Of a stretch of 64,000 bases of DNA, positions 27,830 through 36,336 are shown in pieces (positions within the stretch are counted from its first letter, which is position 1; each line of letters opens with the position of its first letter). The notes under the pieces are model-generated. The model worked only from the letters and a program-made list of their open reading frames with translations. It was not told the origin of the DNA and did no database searches. The translations under genes and the position numbers were made by a program. Origin of the DNA: Chloroflexota bacterium (lineage in GTDB: Bacteria; Chloroflexota; Anaerolineae; UBA7937; B3-Chlor); assembly GCA_030603665.1 (NCBI GenBank), contig JAUVXJ010000007.1, forward strand, positions 151,398-215,397, written 5' to 3'.

Positions 27830-28028
27830 CAGTCCCCTCTCGGTCGGCTTGTGATGAAACGTCTTGACCATCAGCTACATCTTCAGTGGACTGCAACAGC
27901 CCGCGCCGTTCCAGTTCTTGCCGCAACACCAAACGAATTTGGTCACGTGGGTCGCGTAGTTCGGCGGCCGCCCACCGCGACAACGCCTCAGCCTCGGTAC
28001 GGTCCAGCAGTAGTTGCAGTCTAACCAT
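27819..28028 (-). CDS. Small protein, possible ribbon-helix-helix fold
   Basis: A 69-aa protein: MVRLQLLLDRTEAEALSRWA, then AAELRDPRDQIRLVLRQELE. The strand-helix-turn-helix order resembles a ribbon-helix-helix or related small DNA-binding domain common near phage-type primases. AGGAGGGAG precedes the ATG. First of three overlapping genes ending with the primase. Confidence 0.6.
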   Translation of the reverse strand: MVRLQLLLDRTEAEALSRWAAAELRDPRDQIRLVLRQELERRGLLQSTEDVADGQDVSSQADREGTDGA

Positions 28029-28075
28029 CAGCTCCCTCCTGCGGCGAATAGAAAAAGACTGTAGGCGATATCTGC

Positions 28076-28672
28076 CTACAGTCTACAGCACCGGGATGGA
28101 AGAAAATAGAGTTTGCTTCCCTGTTTATGGGTTTTCTTCCATGTTCCGCGCGGCCTGCCTCTGCTCTGCTTCCGCGAGGAGGCCCTCTCGGTCGTTCTTC
28201 CCTCTAGTTCCTCTAGGTCTTCACGTGCGTACTGAAGCAGTTTTCTCTTGCTGTTACGGGTTGAACCCGGGGCGAAACCGATCCGGAGTACAATGCCATC
28301 GAGTGTCAAGCCAGGTTCCCTTTCTCTTAGTTCCTCCGCCTCCAGCGCCTTTGCCAGGCGGTACACGCGCTCTTCGCGGCTCAGCACCGGACGTCCTCCC
28401 ACTGGCTGATCCTCGGGCCGATCTACCGGTGGCCTCAGAATCGCTGATTCGCCCTCGACGGTGGGATGCCCGCGCGCGATTTCCTCAGAGGCTAGCGCCA
28501 TCGCCACATCGGTTAGCGCGAATCCGTCGGGCACTGGGTAGTTGTCAACCTGGGACTTCACTCGTCGCATCACAAGGTCGACAGTTATGGGGTAGTCATA
28601 GATGCGACAGAGAGCCTCAACCGCCCTGCGCAAACTTGGCTCTATGACCTCCCACTCCTCCTGGTCCACCAT
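28076..28672 (-). CDS. Hypothetical protein with helix-turn-helix-like segment
   Basis: A 198-aa acidic-then-basic protein. LTLDGIVLRIGFAPGSTRNS then KRKLLQYAREDLEELE (about 125-160) looks like a helix-turn-helix or DNA-binding segment, and the C-terminus is strongly basic (SSRKQSRGRPRGTWKKTHK). It is upstream of the primase operon with a 47-base gap, so it is probably co-transcribed. No family name is justified. Confidence 0.55.
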   Translation of the reverse strand: MVDQEEWEVIEPSLRRAVEALCRIYDYPITVDLVMRRVKSQVDNYPVPDGFALTDVAMALASEEIARGHPTVEGESAILRPPVDRPEDQPVGGRPVLSREERVYRLAKALEAEELREREPGLTLDGIVLRIGFAPGSTRNSKRKLLQYAREDLEELEGRTTERASSRKQSRGRPRGTWKKTHKQGSKLYFLPSRCCRL

Positions 28673-30506
28673 GTTCTGATCCTGACCCGGTCGAGTCTCT
28701 GCGAGCCTATGTCATTTGGCTCGATCCGCAACGTTGATCCTCAGGTCCGTGACTCCTCTAGCACGAAGACACTGCCTCGGCCTGCCAGACATTCTGCAGC
28801 CGGGATAGGACTCTCTGGCAAGAATCAATGAAGCTCAGTGTTCCAGCTAGGTGAGGCCTCTGCTGCTCCCCTGGATGCTGGAGAAGCCGGATACTCCATT
28901 GTTTGCTGGGCACATGTCGCCGTGTGAGAAGGCCAGAGAGCGCACCGCCCTGTCCCCTCCCGACGAGTCCCTTGCCGCTGGTTGTTTCTCATTCTTTGTA
29001 GAAGACTGTACTTCGTCAAGCCCTCACCATCCATCCCCCACCATCGCCGAGAGGGCGTCAAGGGCTTCCTCGGAGGGCGCTCCATGCCCGGGACGTGCAT
29101 CCCAGCTCAGCACAGCCTGGCTCCTCCTTCAGAGAGCGGGTCAAGAACCCTGATGTTGCCACACTCCCATGATCGAGCAGGTCCGAGCAGCGATCCCCTG
29201 GACTCAGAACGTGCGGAATGTACCTACCCGTATGCCTGTCTGTGACCTGTCTATCGGCCTACTGTACTTCTTGTGATTCCGTTGGGCAGGCTTTCTGCGT
29301 ATTCCCTAGCGGACTTACTGCTCAGTCACACATAGCTTTCACTGCCTGATCCACAGGTCATCCAGGGAGCTTTGTTGCAGCCAAAGTGTGACATTGGTCT
29401 CCTGGCTGCGTTAACCTGCGTGCCACTACCTGCGCCGGAACAGCCGGAGGAACAGCAAGTCCACAGCCCTTTCACTGCTAGTTCGACACGGAGAAACAGG
29501 ACCCGGCGAAATGTCAGCAGATTCGCAGAGGGAGGCGCCCTCAAATCTGAGGCTTCGTGTGCTCCTCATTCCTGCGACCCTCGGCGGAGGACTCTCTAAC
29601 GGACATCAAACGTGCTCGCCTATTATACGCAACCGTCGTCAAACTGGTCGATTATTGACCTACGCCCCTGGCTCTGGGCACTAATAACTCGCTGTATCAA
29701 TGCCGGCGATCTGCAGCCTCACGATCTTGCCGCCTCCGCTGACAGTGACGCGTTGATGGGCTTATCGATTCATAGCCCATTCACGGAGCGGCGTGGCGCT
29801 CAACTCTCTCGTCACGTCCGGTGCAGCCGCGCAAGTGGGTGGCATCTATAGTCGCGTGTAGGAGACCTGGACTCGGAGTAGCGCTACCACGCGCCTCGGA
29901 GACTCGCAGGCGCCCAGTCTTGATGAGGAACTCAGGTAGGAGTGCTGGGTCCACAGCCGCCGGCCGGAGAACTGCCGTACCATACGCTTCCTATACGAAT
30001 CGTGTCCGATGACTGCGGTCTGCGAGGGCGGAGCCTGATCAGCCAGCTAGGTGCCGTGACAGCACCAACGTTTTGTACAACGTTGTACAGGCTGTCAATC
30101 TCGCCGAATCTGCTTCCGAGCTGAGGGGCGTGGCCATCACATGGTTGTGGAGAGGTTCAGATCGCGGAGTTGAGGCGCTGACATCGGAGGTCGCCAGAGT
30201 GTCAGGTCTTCCTGGGGCTAGCGACGTGATGGGACGTCTATGCTCTGCGTGGGTCTTACTGCACGGGGAGTGGCCAATGAACGAGCATTACCACCTTGGC
30301 AGATTCCCACCCGGCAACGTTTCGGCAGAGGTCCGGAGCCGATGCCAAGCGGCCGAACATGGGAGCAACCATGCTGTTTCCAGCGCAATTCTTAGCTCCG
30401 GGTGTTGGCGTTGTTCTTGGTCGCAGGATAGCACTCTGCTGCCTAACATGGACTTGCCTGGTTCGGTGCAGATCACGCTTGTGGGGGTGACACAAGGGTA
30501 TCGCCA
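28673..30506. other. 1.8-kb non-coding stretch of the island
   Basis: No frame here has a supported start, ribosome site or recognisable protein; the longest (30073-30603, plus) looks random and runs into the tyrosine recombinase antisense. It contains a perfect 16-bp palindrome (30074-30089) and a short inverted repeat near 29757-29783. Lying between the replication genes and the recombinase, it is a reasonable place for an origin, but no iterons were seen. Confidence 0.4.
30074..30089. promoter_or_regulatory. Perfect 16-bp palindrome
   Basis: TGTACAACGTTGTACA reads identically on both strands. This form is typical of a dimeric repressor's operator. Related TGTAC palindromes occur at 37008-37021. 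Confidence 0.5.
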
Positions 30507-31643
30507 TCATCTCTTGCCACTTGGATTATCCGCCCGCCCGCGCCCAAGGTTCCGGACTTTTTCGTGTAGTCGTTGGAACGATTCGCCAAACCCCATGTGG
30601 TGAGAGAACTTACGAGCTTCTTCTTGCGGCTCAAAGCCAGTGCGACAAGCGGACGTTTGGACACATGCTCCGCCTGTGACCTGTCCGCAATAGCTTATCA
30701 TGTCCTCGGCAGGATTGGCGGTCCTTGCTTCGGCATGAAAATACCCCAACGTGGTGTCGAACGAGCCGTGGCCGGCCATGGCCTGCACCTGCAAGGGCGT
30801 CGCCCCGTGGCGGATCGCATTGGTGATGGCGCTGTGCCTGAGGCTGTGGGCGGTCTTGCGGTTGCCCACCACACCGGCCCCTCGATACCGCTCCCCGATC
30901 ACCCCCCGGATAGCGCGTGTGCTGAGGCGCCTACCCCGGGTGCGGTTACTCAAACTCACGAAGAGTGGGTCGACCTCGCCGTGGTCTGGAATGCGCATCC
31001 GTTCAGCAAGCCAGGCTCGGATGACCGCCTCCTGGTCCTTCGGTATCACGACTGCGTCGTCAGGCTCCCTCCGTCCCTTGCGCTGCACCTCAAGTATCAA
31101 TCGCTCGTCCGTCGTCCTCAGATTCCCCACATTCGCGCGGTGGACCTCAATCGCTCTCAGGGCACAATAGGCCATGAGGGTCAGGATTGCGCGATCCCGA
31201 ACTCCGATCAGGCTTTCGTCACAGGTCCCTAGAATGGCCAAGACTTCGCCGTTGCTCAGGGCGTCCCGCTTGTGGCTCCTTGAGTCGGGCCGCTTCGCGC
31301 CCTTGATGGCCTCGGCGGGAGAAACGGGCAGCCGTCCTGTTACCACCAGCCAGCGAAAGAGTGACCGCACGGCGGCCAGCCTCAAGTTCACCGTCTGTGC
31401 GCTGTACCTCTCCAGGAGATAACCCTTGAACTCGATCACGGTCGCCGGCGTCACCCTTCCTGAGTTCCCGCTTCCCTGGAGCCAATCGGTGAACACATTC
31501 ATGCCGATGCGATAGGCTCGCAGGGTTGACGCGGCGGCACCCTCGGCATCCCGGGAGTATGCCAGCCATGCGTCGATGAGATCGACTCCGGGGGCCGTGA
31601 TACTCGTGTGAAACCCTGTTAATTGCTGTTGTTCCTCTGTCAT
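30507..31643 (-). CDS. Tyrosine recombinase / integrase
   Basis: A 378-aa recombinase from ATG 31643 (a TTG three codons upstream is possible). The N-terminal SAM-like core-binding domain is at about 20-110. The catalytic residues are visible: Arg163 (YCALRAIEV), His266 and Arg269 in HSLRH, His292 (AGHGS) and the nucleophile Tyr301 (TTLGYFH). The C-terminal 60 residues are an extension with several Cys. XerC/D-like in size; no integron-integrase insertion is seen. A dif-like inverted repeat lies 17 bases upstream of the start. Confidence 0.9.
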   Translation of the reverse strand: MTEEQQQLTGFHTSITAPGVDLIDAWLAYSRDAEGAAASTLRAYRIGMNVFTDWLQGSGNSGRVTPATVIEFKGYLLERYSAQTVNLRLAAVRSLFRWLVVTGRLPVSPAEAIKGAKRPDSRSHKRDALSNGEVLAILGTCDESLIGVRDRAILTLMAYCALRAIEVHRANVGNLRTTDERLILEVQRKGRREPDDAVVIPKDQEAVIRAWLAERMRIPDHGEVDPLFVSLSNRTRGRRLSTRAIRGVIGERYRGAGVVGNRKTAHSLRHSAITNAIRHGATPLQVQAMAGHGSFDTTLGYFHAEARTANPAEDMISYCGQVTGGACVQTSACRTGFEPQEEARKFSHHMGFGESFQRLHEKVRNLGRGRADNPSGKR

Positions 31644-31659
31644 TTTCGTCAACAGGGCT

Positions 31660-31689
31660 TATGACCTGTAAGCACAATTACAGGTCATA
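31660..31689. repeat. Dif-like 12-6-12 bp inverted repeat
   Basis: TATGACCTGTAA (31660-31671), six-base centre GCACAA, then the exact inverse TTACAGGTCATA (31678-31689). Two 12-bp arms around a 6-bp centre is the layout of a tyrosine-recombinase core site, and it abuts the recombinase gene. It could instead be an operator for that gene. Confidence 0.7.
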
Positions 31690-31747
31690 GCGCCAAGGAG
31701 GGAGGCGTGTTTGGCGACGCTCCGGAACCTCTTCCGCACCCTGTCCT

Positions 31748-33397
31748 TCATAGCCAGCTACCTCCTATCATGTCCAGTACCTGCTCCTTGGTCGTGACCT
31801 CGAACAGCCTTGCGGTGTTGATCTCCCCACGGTCGATGGCCAAATCAATGTCTCGCTGCTTCTTCTGGAGCGTGTTGGTCATGGTCATGTCGATGGTGTC
31901 CTCCAGCATCGGGAAGAGCACCGTCACCTGTCGTCGTTGACCCAGACGATGGCAGCGGCTGTAGGCCTGAAAGACATCCTTGGGCCTCCAGGGGAGATTC
32001 ATGAAGACGACGTGGCACGCCGCCTGGAGGTTCAACCCCTCGTAGGCAGCGGGACTCCCTACGAAGACTCGCACGCCGTCATCAGAGTTGAATCGCTCCT
32101 GTAGCTCGAACCTCTTCTTGTGGGCCGTGGAGCCGTCTACCGCCACGGTGGCTATACCATTCCGCTCGAGCCGCCTCACCAGGGATCGTGTACACGCCGT
32201 CCAGTCGGAGAAGATCAGAACCTTCTCCCCATCCTGGAGGTTGTTGCTCAGGAAGTGGACCAGCCACTCCTGCTTGGCCCCACTGTCCGAGATCGGTATC
32301 TGGAGGTCCGGTGCGAAGGCCGGCTCCTGGTCTCCGGTCGCCAGTGCAAACTCGCGAGGCGTCAGGGTCGTTGCTCGTCGAAAGTAGGTGAGCTGAGCGA
32401 GTAGGCTGGTGATCTTGCGCCAATCGACGCGGCCGAGCGCCTTGACATACGCCACATAGCCCCGAGCCAGTTGATCATATATCTGCGCCTGCTCCACAGT
32501 GGGATGCAGCGTGATGTAGCTGTAGATGATGGGGTGCAGAGAGAGAACCTCTGACCTCCGCCACCGAGTCATGACCTTGGTGGACTGGAGCCGATCATTC
32601 AGTTCCTCCAGGTTCTTTCCGCCGATGATGCGCGCGCCGAACCTGCTTCGCTCCCACTCACAGTAGCGATCGGTGAAGCTCCAGTACGATCCCCACTGGG
32701 GACTCGCGTCTCGGTAGCGGATGATCTCCTTCTTCCGCCTTTCCTTCTTTCCGGTCCAGACGCCCCGCATATATGGCCCGCCAGGGTCGATGAAGTGCAT
32801 GATCGACCAGAGATCATCCGGCTTGTTCGTGATGGGCGTGCCTGTTAGCGCAATCCTGCACTTGGCCTCCACGGCCTTGATGGCGACGGTTCGTTTCGCT
32901 TCCCTGTTCTTGATAGCGTGGGCCTCGTCCACGACAACGCATAAGAATCCAGGATGGGCCTGGAACCAGTCGCGGTGCACGCGCACGGTTTCGTAGTTAA
33001 CCACCACGTACCGCGGTGGCTGAGCCAAGATCGCCCGTAGGTGGTCGAGTCGCTGTTTCTTCACGCCCTCGACGATCAAGGTATCTTTTTCTTCTACCCA
33101 TGGGGCGAATCGACGAATCTCCGCCCGCCAGTTCCACTTGACCGCTGCCGGGACCACCAGGAGGACAGGCCAGTCGGCTTCCTCCATCTTTCGCGCCCCG
33201 AGCAGGTGCCGGAGCCACTCCAGAAGCAGGATGGTGGCCGGCGTCTTCCCTGTGCCCATGTCAGCAAAGAGGGCGATGTTCAGAGCTGACCAGTCAATGG
33301 TGCCACCCCTGAGTGCTTTCTCCAGCGTTTCTCGGACGAACCGCTCCTGATAGGGCTTGAGCCTGGGCGCTGGTTTCGTTGGCTGTTTCTGTTTCAT
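31748..33397 (-). CDS. SNF2-type DEAD/DEAH-box helicase
   Basis: A 549-aa superfamily 2 helicase. Motif I is ADMGTGKTPATILLL (near residue 50), motif II VVDEAHAIKN, motif III ALTGTPITN; the C-terminal domain has LIFSDWTACTRSL, GSPAAYEGLNLQAACHVVF and the SNF2-type motif VI QAYSRCHRLGQRR. Compact SNF2 helicases of this length are common in phages and plasmids, where they remodel DNA or replication complexes. It is in line with the small genes upstream on the same strand. Confidence 0.9.
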   Translation of the reverse strand: MKQKQPTKPAPRLKPYQERFVRETLEKALRGGTIDWSALNIALFADMGTGKTPATILLLEWLRHLLGARKMEEADWPVLLVVPAAVKWNWRAEIRRFAPWVEEKDTLIVEGVKKQRLDHLRAILAQPPRYVVVNYETVRVHRDWFQAHPGFLCVVVDEAHAIKNREAKRTVAIKAVEAKCRIALTGTPITNKPDDLWSIMHFIDPGGPYMRGVWTGKKERRKKEIIRYRDASPQWGSYWSFTDRYCEWERSRFGARIIGGKNLEELNDRLQSTKVMTRWRRSEVLSLHPIIYSYITLHPTVEQAQIYDQLARGYVAYVKALGRVDWRKITSLLAQLTYFRRATTLTPREFALATGDQEPAFAPDLQIPISDSGAKQEWLVHFLSNNLQDGEKVLIFSDWTACTRSLVRRLERNGIATVAVDGSTAHKKRFELQERFNSDDGVRVFVGSPAAYEGLNLQAACHVVFMNLPWRPKDVFQAYSRCHRLGQRRQVTVLFPMLEDTIDMTMTNTLQKKQRDIDLAIDRGEINTARLFEVTTKEQVLDMIGGSWL

Positions 33398-33519
33398 GCT
33401 TGCGGCCGTGGGAGTTGACTTCGTCTTGTCAGTGGCTGGACGAGACAGCCGACCTTCTCCACCTCCGCCCAGCGCTGCCCACCTCCGCAGTGCCGGGCGG
33501 CTTGACAGGAGGTGCCGGG

Positions 33520-34317
33520 CTATCGGCTGCCCGCCAATATCACACTGCCGACCGCAGCGAAGAGCCGGTCCTCGTCGTCGCAGTCTTCGGGGTCTTTGCC
33601 AGTCAGGGCGGTGGTGGTGAAGTCAGCGGGGTCGCGGAGTTCCTTCTCAGCTACTTGTTTGGCCTCGTCGATCAGCCCGTCGTAGTCAGCCCGGCGATCC
33701 TTGGGAATCCATAGCTCGTAGCCCGCGGAGAACACGTTAGACGTCCCGCAGATGACCCGCGCCCAGGGGATGCCGTGCCCGTCCAGGAGGCCACGGAGAA
33801 GCTCGTCGAAGCTCGCGAGGTTCTGCTCGTCGCGCGAGTAGGCCAAGGCGCAGTCGTTGTGCACTTGCTCCCAGGTCTCAGAGTCGGCGCGGTAGTGGCC
33901 TCGCCAAGCGTCGGTGGACACCCAGCGGACCGTGAAAGCGCCCTCCGTATCGTTACGGGTATCGGTGATGTACGCAGGGTACTCGGAGTCATCGGAGAAC
34001 GAGATGGCGGCCGCAATTCTAGCCTCGCAATAGCAGGTCTCGCAGAGCGGCTGACCCGCGTACTCCGAGCCGAAGTCCCCGACCATCCCGCGGGTCTCGT
34101 GGTACTCGCGTGTCGCCAAGCCTTCGCAGCACGCGCAGCGCACGCAAGACGTGCACTCGCAGTTATCGCACAAAGGCTGCCCGCAGGCCTCGCAGACCTC
34201 CTCGGTCGTCTCTCCACACTCAGGATCGGAGCAGTACGGAGGGCTGTCTGGCTCTGGTGGGAGCCTGGGCGGCTCTCGGTGATTGCCTTCGAAATCAAGT
34301 TGCTTGACCTCGCTCAT
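33520..34317 (-). CDS. Hypothetical Cys-rich (zinc-binding) protein
   Basis: A 265-aa protein. Residues about 28-75 and 90-100 hold many Cys pairs (CSDPECGE, CEACGQPLCDNCECTSC, CACCEG, CETCYCEA) consistent with two or three zinc sites. The C-terminal part (about 110-265) has no recognisable motif. GAAGGAGG precedes the ATG at 34317. Probably a nucleic-acid or protein-binding accessory of the island. Confidence 0.65.
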   Translation of the reverse strand: MSEVKQLDFEGNHREPPRLPPEPDSPPYCSDPECGETTEEVCEACGQPLCDNCECTSCVRCACCEGLATREYHETRGMVGDFGSEYAGQPLCETCYCEARIAAAISFSDDSEYPAYITDTRNDTEGAFTVRWVSTDAWRGHYRADSETWEQVHNDCALAYSRDEQNLASFDELLRGLLDGHGIPWARVICGTSNVFSAGYELWIPKDRRADYDGLIDEAKQVAEKELRDPADFTTTALTGKDPEDCDDEDRLFAAVGSVILAGSR

Positions 34318-34398
34318 GCTCAGCCTCCTTCATCATTTTGCTGTTGCCGATGCCCCGCGCCGTACCTCCGCGGTCGATCCGTTTCCGATGGCCCGCGG

Positions 34399-34440
34399 AG
34401 GCGCGGCGTGAAGCCGCGCCTGACGGAGGCAAGCCGTCAG
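34399..34440. terminator. Double hairpin after a small gene
   Basis: Two adjacent stem-loops: AGGCGCGGC with loop GTGAA and GCCGCGCCT (34399-34421), and CTGACGG with a 7-base loop and CCGTCAG (34420-34440). The second overlaps the stop codon of the minus-strand gene ending at 34437. No T-run follows, so attenuation or mRNA stabilisation is as likely as termination. Confidence 0.5.
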
Positions 34441-34793
34441 GAGGGGGTGGCGGCCCCCTCGATCAATTCAGAGATGGCGGCCTCAACCGCCTCTAAGTTG
34501 TAGCCCATGGCTGCCAGGGCCTCCGGAGATGCCACGAGGGGGCACCATCCGAACGTGCCCGCCCTGCGCATTGCTCCGCCACCATCGAAGCTGATCATCT
34601 CCCCGCCCACCTTGGCGGCGAAGAGGCCATACCCGTGATGGCCCACCGGTGTATCGACCTTGAGGCGCGCGCCGTCCCTCTGGCTCACTTGCTGAATCGT
34701 GGGAAGGTCTTCATGCACCTTGCCCGCCACCAGCACCGCGCCGCCAGCTTGTACAATGTTGCACATCTCCTGCAATGCTTCTAGGTCGGTCAT
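34437..34793 (-). CDS. Hypothetical protein
   Basis: A 118-aa protein from the ATG at 34793 (GGGGAGGGGAG upstream). Contains AGGAVLVAGKVHEDLPTIQQ and GLFAAKVGGEMISFDGGG; no family recognised. It belongs to the leftward chain of small island genes. Confidence 0.55.
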   Translation of the reverse strand: MTDLEALQEMCNIVQAGGAVLVAGKVHEDLPTIQQVSQRDGARLKVDTPVGHHGYGLFAAKVGGEMISFDGGGAMRRAGTFGWCPLVASPEALAAMGYNLEAVEAAISELIEGAATPS

Positions 34794-34815
34794 GGTCTCC
34801 CCTCCCCTGCGCACT

Positions 34816-35007
34816 CTAGGCACTGCCCGTCACGGCGTGGCGTATCGTCCGACAATCGCGCTCGTAGGTATGCTTGGCCCACTGGCAGGCCTCGATCTGC
34901 TCCGCGTCGAACCGGTCGATCTCTTCATTCTCCAGGGGGCAGACAATAACCGCGGTCCCATGTTTGCTCGTGGTGTAGGTGGTCCGTGGGCAGTCGGCGC
35001 ACTTCAT
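34816..35007 (-). CDS. Small hypothetical protein with CxxC
   Basis: A 63-aa protein beginning MKCADCPRTTYTTSKHGTAV and containing one further Cys pair (VCPLENEE, ACQWAKH), which could bind a metal. It starts 2 bases after the upstream gene's stop. GAGGC precedes the ATG. Not recognised. Confidence 0.55.
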   Translation of the reverse strand: MKCADCPRTTYTTSKHGTAVIVCPLENEEIDRFDAEQIEACQWAKHTYERDCRTIRHAVTGSA

Positions 35008-35009
35008 GG

Positions 35010-35279
35010 CTATGCCTCCTCTGCGGCCTGGATTGTCTGACCTAGTTGCCTGGAAAGCATCAACGTGATCGCGGCAATTGCACGGTCATGCTCAAGGGTT
35101 ACGCCCTGGTGGCCCCGCTCCGCTTCCTCCATGAGACTGTCACTGATAGGACCTTCCGGTGCCTTGGCTGCGTCCTTCTCCATAACGAGAGCGAACCTAG
35201 CCGCTTGCTCCGCCCGGTCCAGGTGGACGCTGGCGTGCACTACTGCGTCGTAAACGGCCTGCTTCTGTAGGGCGATCAT
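35010..35279 (-). CDS. Small hypothetical helical protein
   Basis: An 89-aa largely helical protein (AVVHASVHLDRAEQAARFAL, AIAAITLMLSRQLGQTIQAA). AGGAGGG lies 9 bases upstream of the ATG at 35279, which overlaps the TGA of a 34-codon upstream frame. Function unknown. Confidence 0.55.
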   Translation of the reverse strand: MIALQKQAVYDAVVHASVHLDRAEQAARFALVMEKDAAKAPEGPISDSLMEEAERGHQGVTLEHDRAIAAITLMLSRQLGQTIQAAEEA

Positions 35280-35380
35280 CGGTGGCCCTCCTGGTCTCTA
35301 TCCCCGCCCGCGTGGGCGTCGTTTCGGACAATCTTCACGGTTTCGCTTCCGTTTCGGTCGTTTCGTTTCGTTTCGTCCAT
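35276..35380 (-). CDS. 34-aa micro-ORF (basic/acidic)
   Basis: ATG at 35380 after GAGGGACC encodes MDETKRNDRNGSETVKIVRN and 14 more residues; its TGA overlaps the next ATG (ATGA), a typical coupled arrangement. The DNA includes a run of TTTCG repeats (35340-35375 on the plus strand). Confidence 0.4.
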   Translation of the reverse strand: MDETKRNDRNGSETVKIVRNDAHAGGDRDQEGHR

Positions 35381-35416
35381 GGTCCCTCGCCCGCGCCCGC
35401 GAGGGGTGGCGGCGGC

Positions 35417-35497
35417 TCACTCGCCCGCGCCCGCCGCCGCATCCTGTGGTATGGCAAGCCGATAGGTGGAGCGCCCGATAGCTAGTAGATCACTCAT
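35417..35497 (-). CDS. 26-aa micro-ORF
   Basis: ATG at 35497 to TGA at 35417-35419 encodes MSDLLAIGRSTYRLAIPQDA plus a short Ala/Gly tail. It is in the overlapping gene chain, but support is only positional. Confidence 0.25.
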   Translation of the reverse strand: MSDLLAIGRSTYRLAIPQDAAAGAGE

Positions 35498-35555
35498 CGC
35501 CCGCGCCGCCGCCTCATTCTGGGGCGTGGCTATGGCATAGGTGGCGCGCCCCTAC

Positions 35556-35825
35556 TCATGCGCCACCGCCGCGAGGTGCGTCCGCCGCCGCGAGGTGCGC
35601 CGCGTAACGTATGGCGTCCGCTTTGTAATGGGACCCTTCCGTGTCCGCCGCATCCGCCGCCGCCGCAAGGACCCGCAGTATCGACGCCACCGCCACCGCC
35701 ACCGCCACCGCCGCCGCGTCCGTGTCCGCCGCATCCGCCGTGCCTGCATCGCCCGCCCGTATGTCTGCGAGGTGCGCCGCGCCTGCATCGCCCGCCACCG
35801 CCGCCCGCCCGTAGTCCGTAGTCAC
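35556..35825 (-). CDS. Ala-rich small protein, low complexity
   Basis: An 89-aa protein starting with GTG at 35825 that overlaps the previous TGA (GTGA). Composition is dominated by Ala, Asp and Gly (AADTDAAAVAVAVAVASILR). A GCC-ACC hexamer-type microsatellite (about 35685-35715) encodes the AVAVAVA run. Translated status rests on the overlap chain. Confidence 0.45.
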   Translation of the reverse strand: MTTDYGRAAVAGDAGAAHLADIRAGDAGTADAADTDAAAVAVAVAVASILRVLAAAADAADTEGSHYKADAIRYAAHLAAADAPRGGGA

Positions 35826-36133
35826 CGCCCGCCCTCCTCCGCAAGTACATCCAGCGCCACAAGCGCCGCCGTTGCCGCACCTGCAATGGTGGCGACTGCA
35901 TCCGCAAGCGTCGCCGCCGCGAGGTCTTCGGCATCCAGCGCCGCCGCGATCTCGCGGGCTTCCGTGATCTCCCTCTGCCTCCAGTCGCACAGGCCTTCCG
36001 TGTCCATCGCTGCGAGGTCCGCCGCATACGGATGCCGCGCGAGGTAGTCTGCCCGCTCCAGGTCCGTCAAAGGTACATTGACTCCAGGGTCCGTGATCAA
36101 TCGAACGCCCGCCGCCGTGTCCGTGATAATCAT
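35822..36133 (-). CDS. Ala-rich hypothetical protein
   Basis: A 103-aa protein from the ATG at 36133, preceded by GGAGG; the frame is open much further upstream (to 36604) but the upstream part is low-complexity read-through. It contains VRLITDPGVNVPLTDLERAD and an Ala-rich C-terminal helix. ATGA overlap with the upstream gene and GTGA overlap with the downstream one. Confidence 0.55.
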   Translation of the reverse strand: MIITDTAAGVRLITDPGVNVPLTDLERADYLARHPYAADLAAMDTEGLCDWRQREITEAREIAAALDAEDLAAATLADAVATIAGAATAALVALDVLAEEGGR

Positions 36134-36336
36134 CTGGCAGCCTCCATCTGGAGCGCCCGCGCCGTTGCCGCCGCTCGCAGTGCGTCGAGGTCCGCCGCTC
36201 GTTGTGCATCCTGCATCCGCGCCGCGAGGTCCGTCCGCGCTTGCGCCCGCGCCCGCATTGCGTCCGCGAGGTCCGCCCGCTTGTGTGCACCGGCATGCCG
36301 CCACCGCCGATGCGCGCAACGTCCGCCCGTGTCCAT
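36130..36336 (-). CDS. Small Arg/Ala-rich coiled-coil protein
   Basis: A 68-aa protein from the ATG at 36336 (AGGAGG upstream): a basic start (HRRWRHAGAHKRA) and a long heptad-like helix (ARAQARTDLAARMQDAQRAA). First supported gene of the leftward chain that runs down to the helicase. Confidence 0.5.
   Translation of the reverse strand: MDTGGRCAHRRWRHAGAHKRADLADAMRARAQARTDLAARMQDAQRAADLDALRAAATARALQMEAAR

Noticed and set aside
30073..30603. 176-codon plus-strand frame starting in the 16-bp palindrome
   Set aside because: No ribosome site, no recognisable sequence, and its 3' end is antisense to the tyrosine recombinase.
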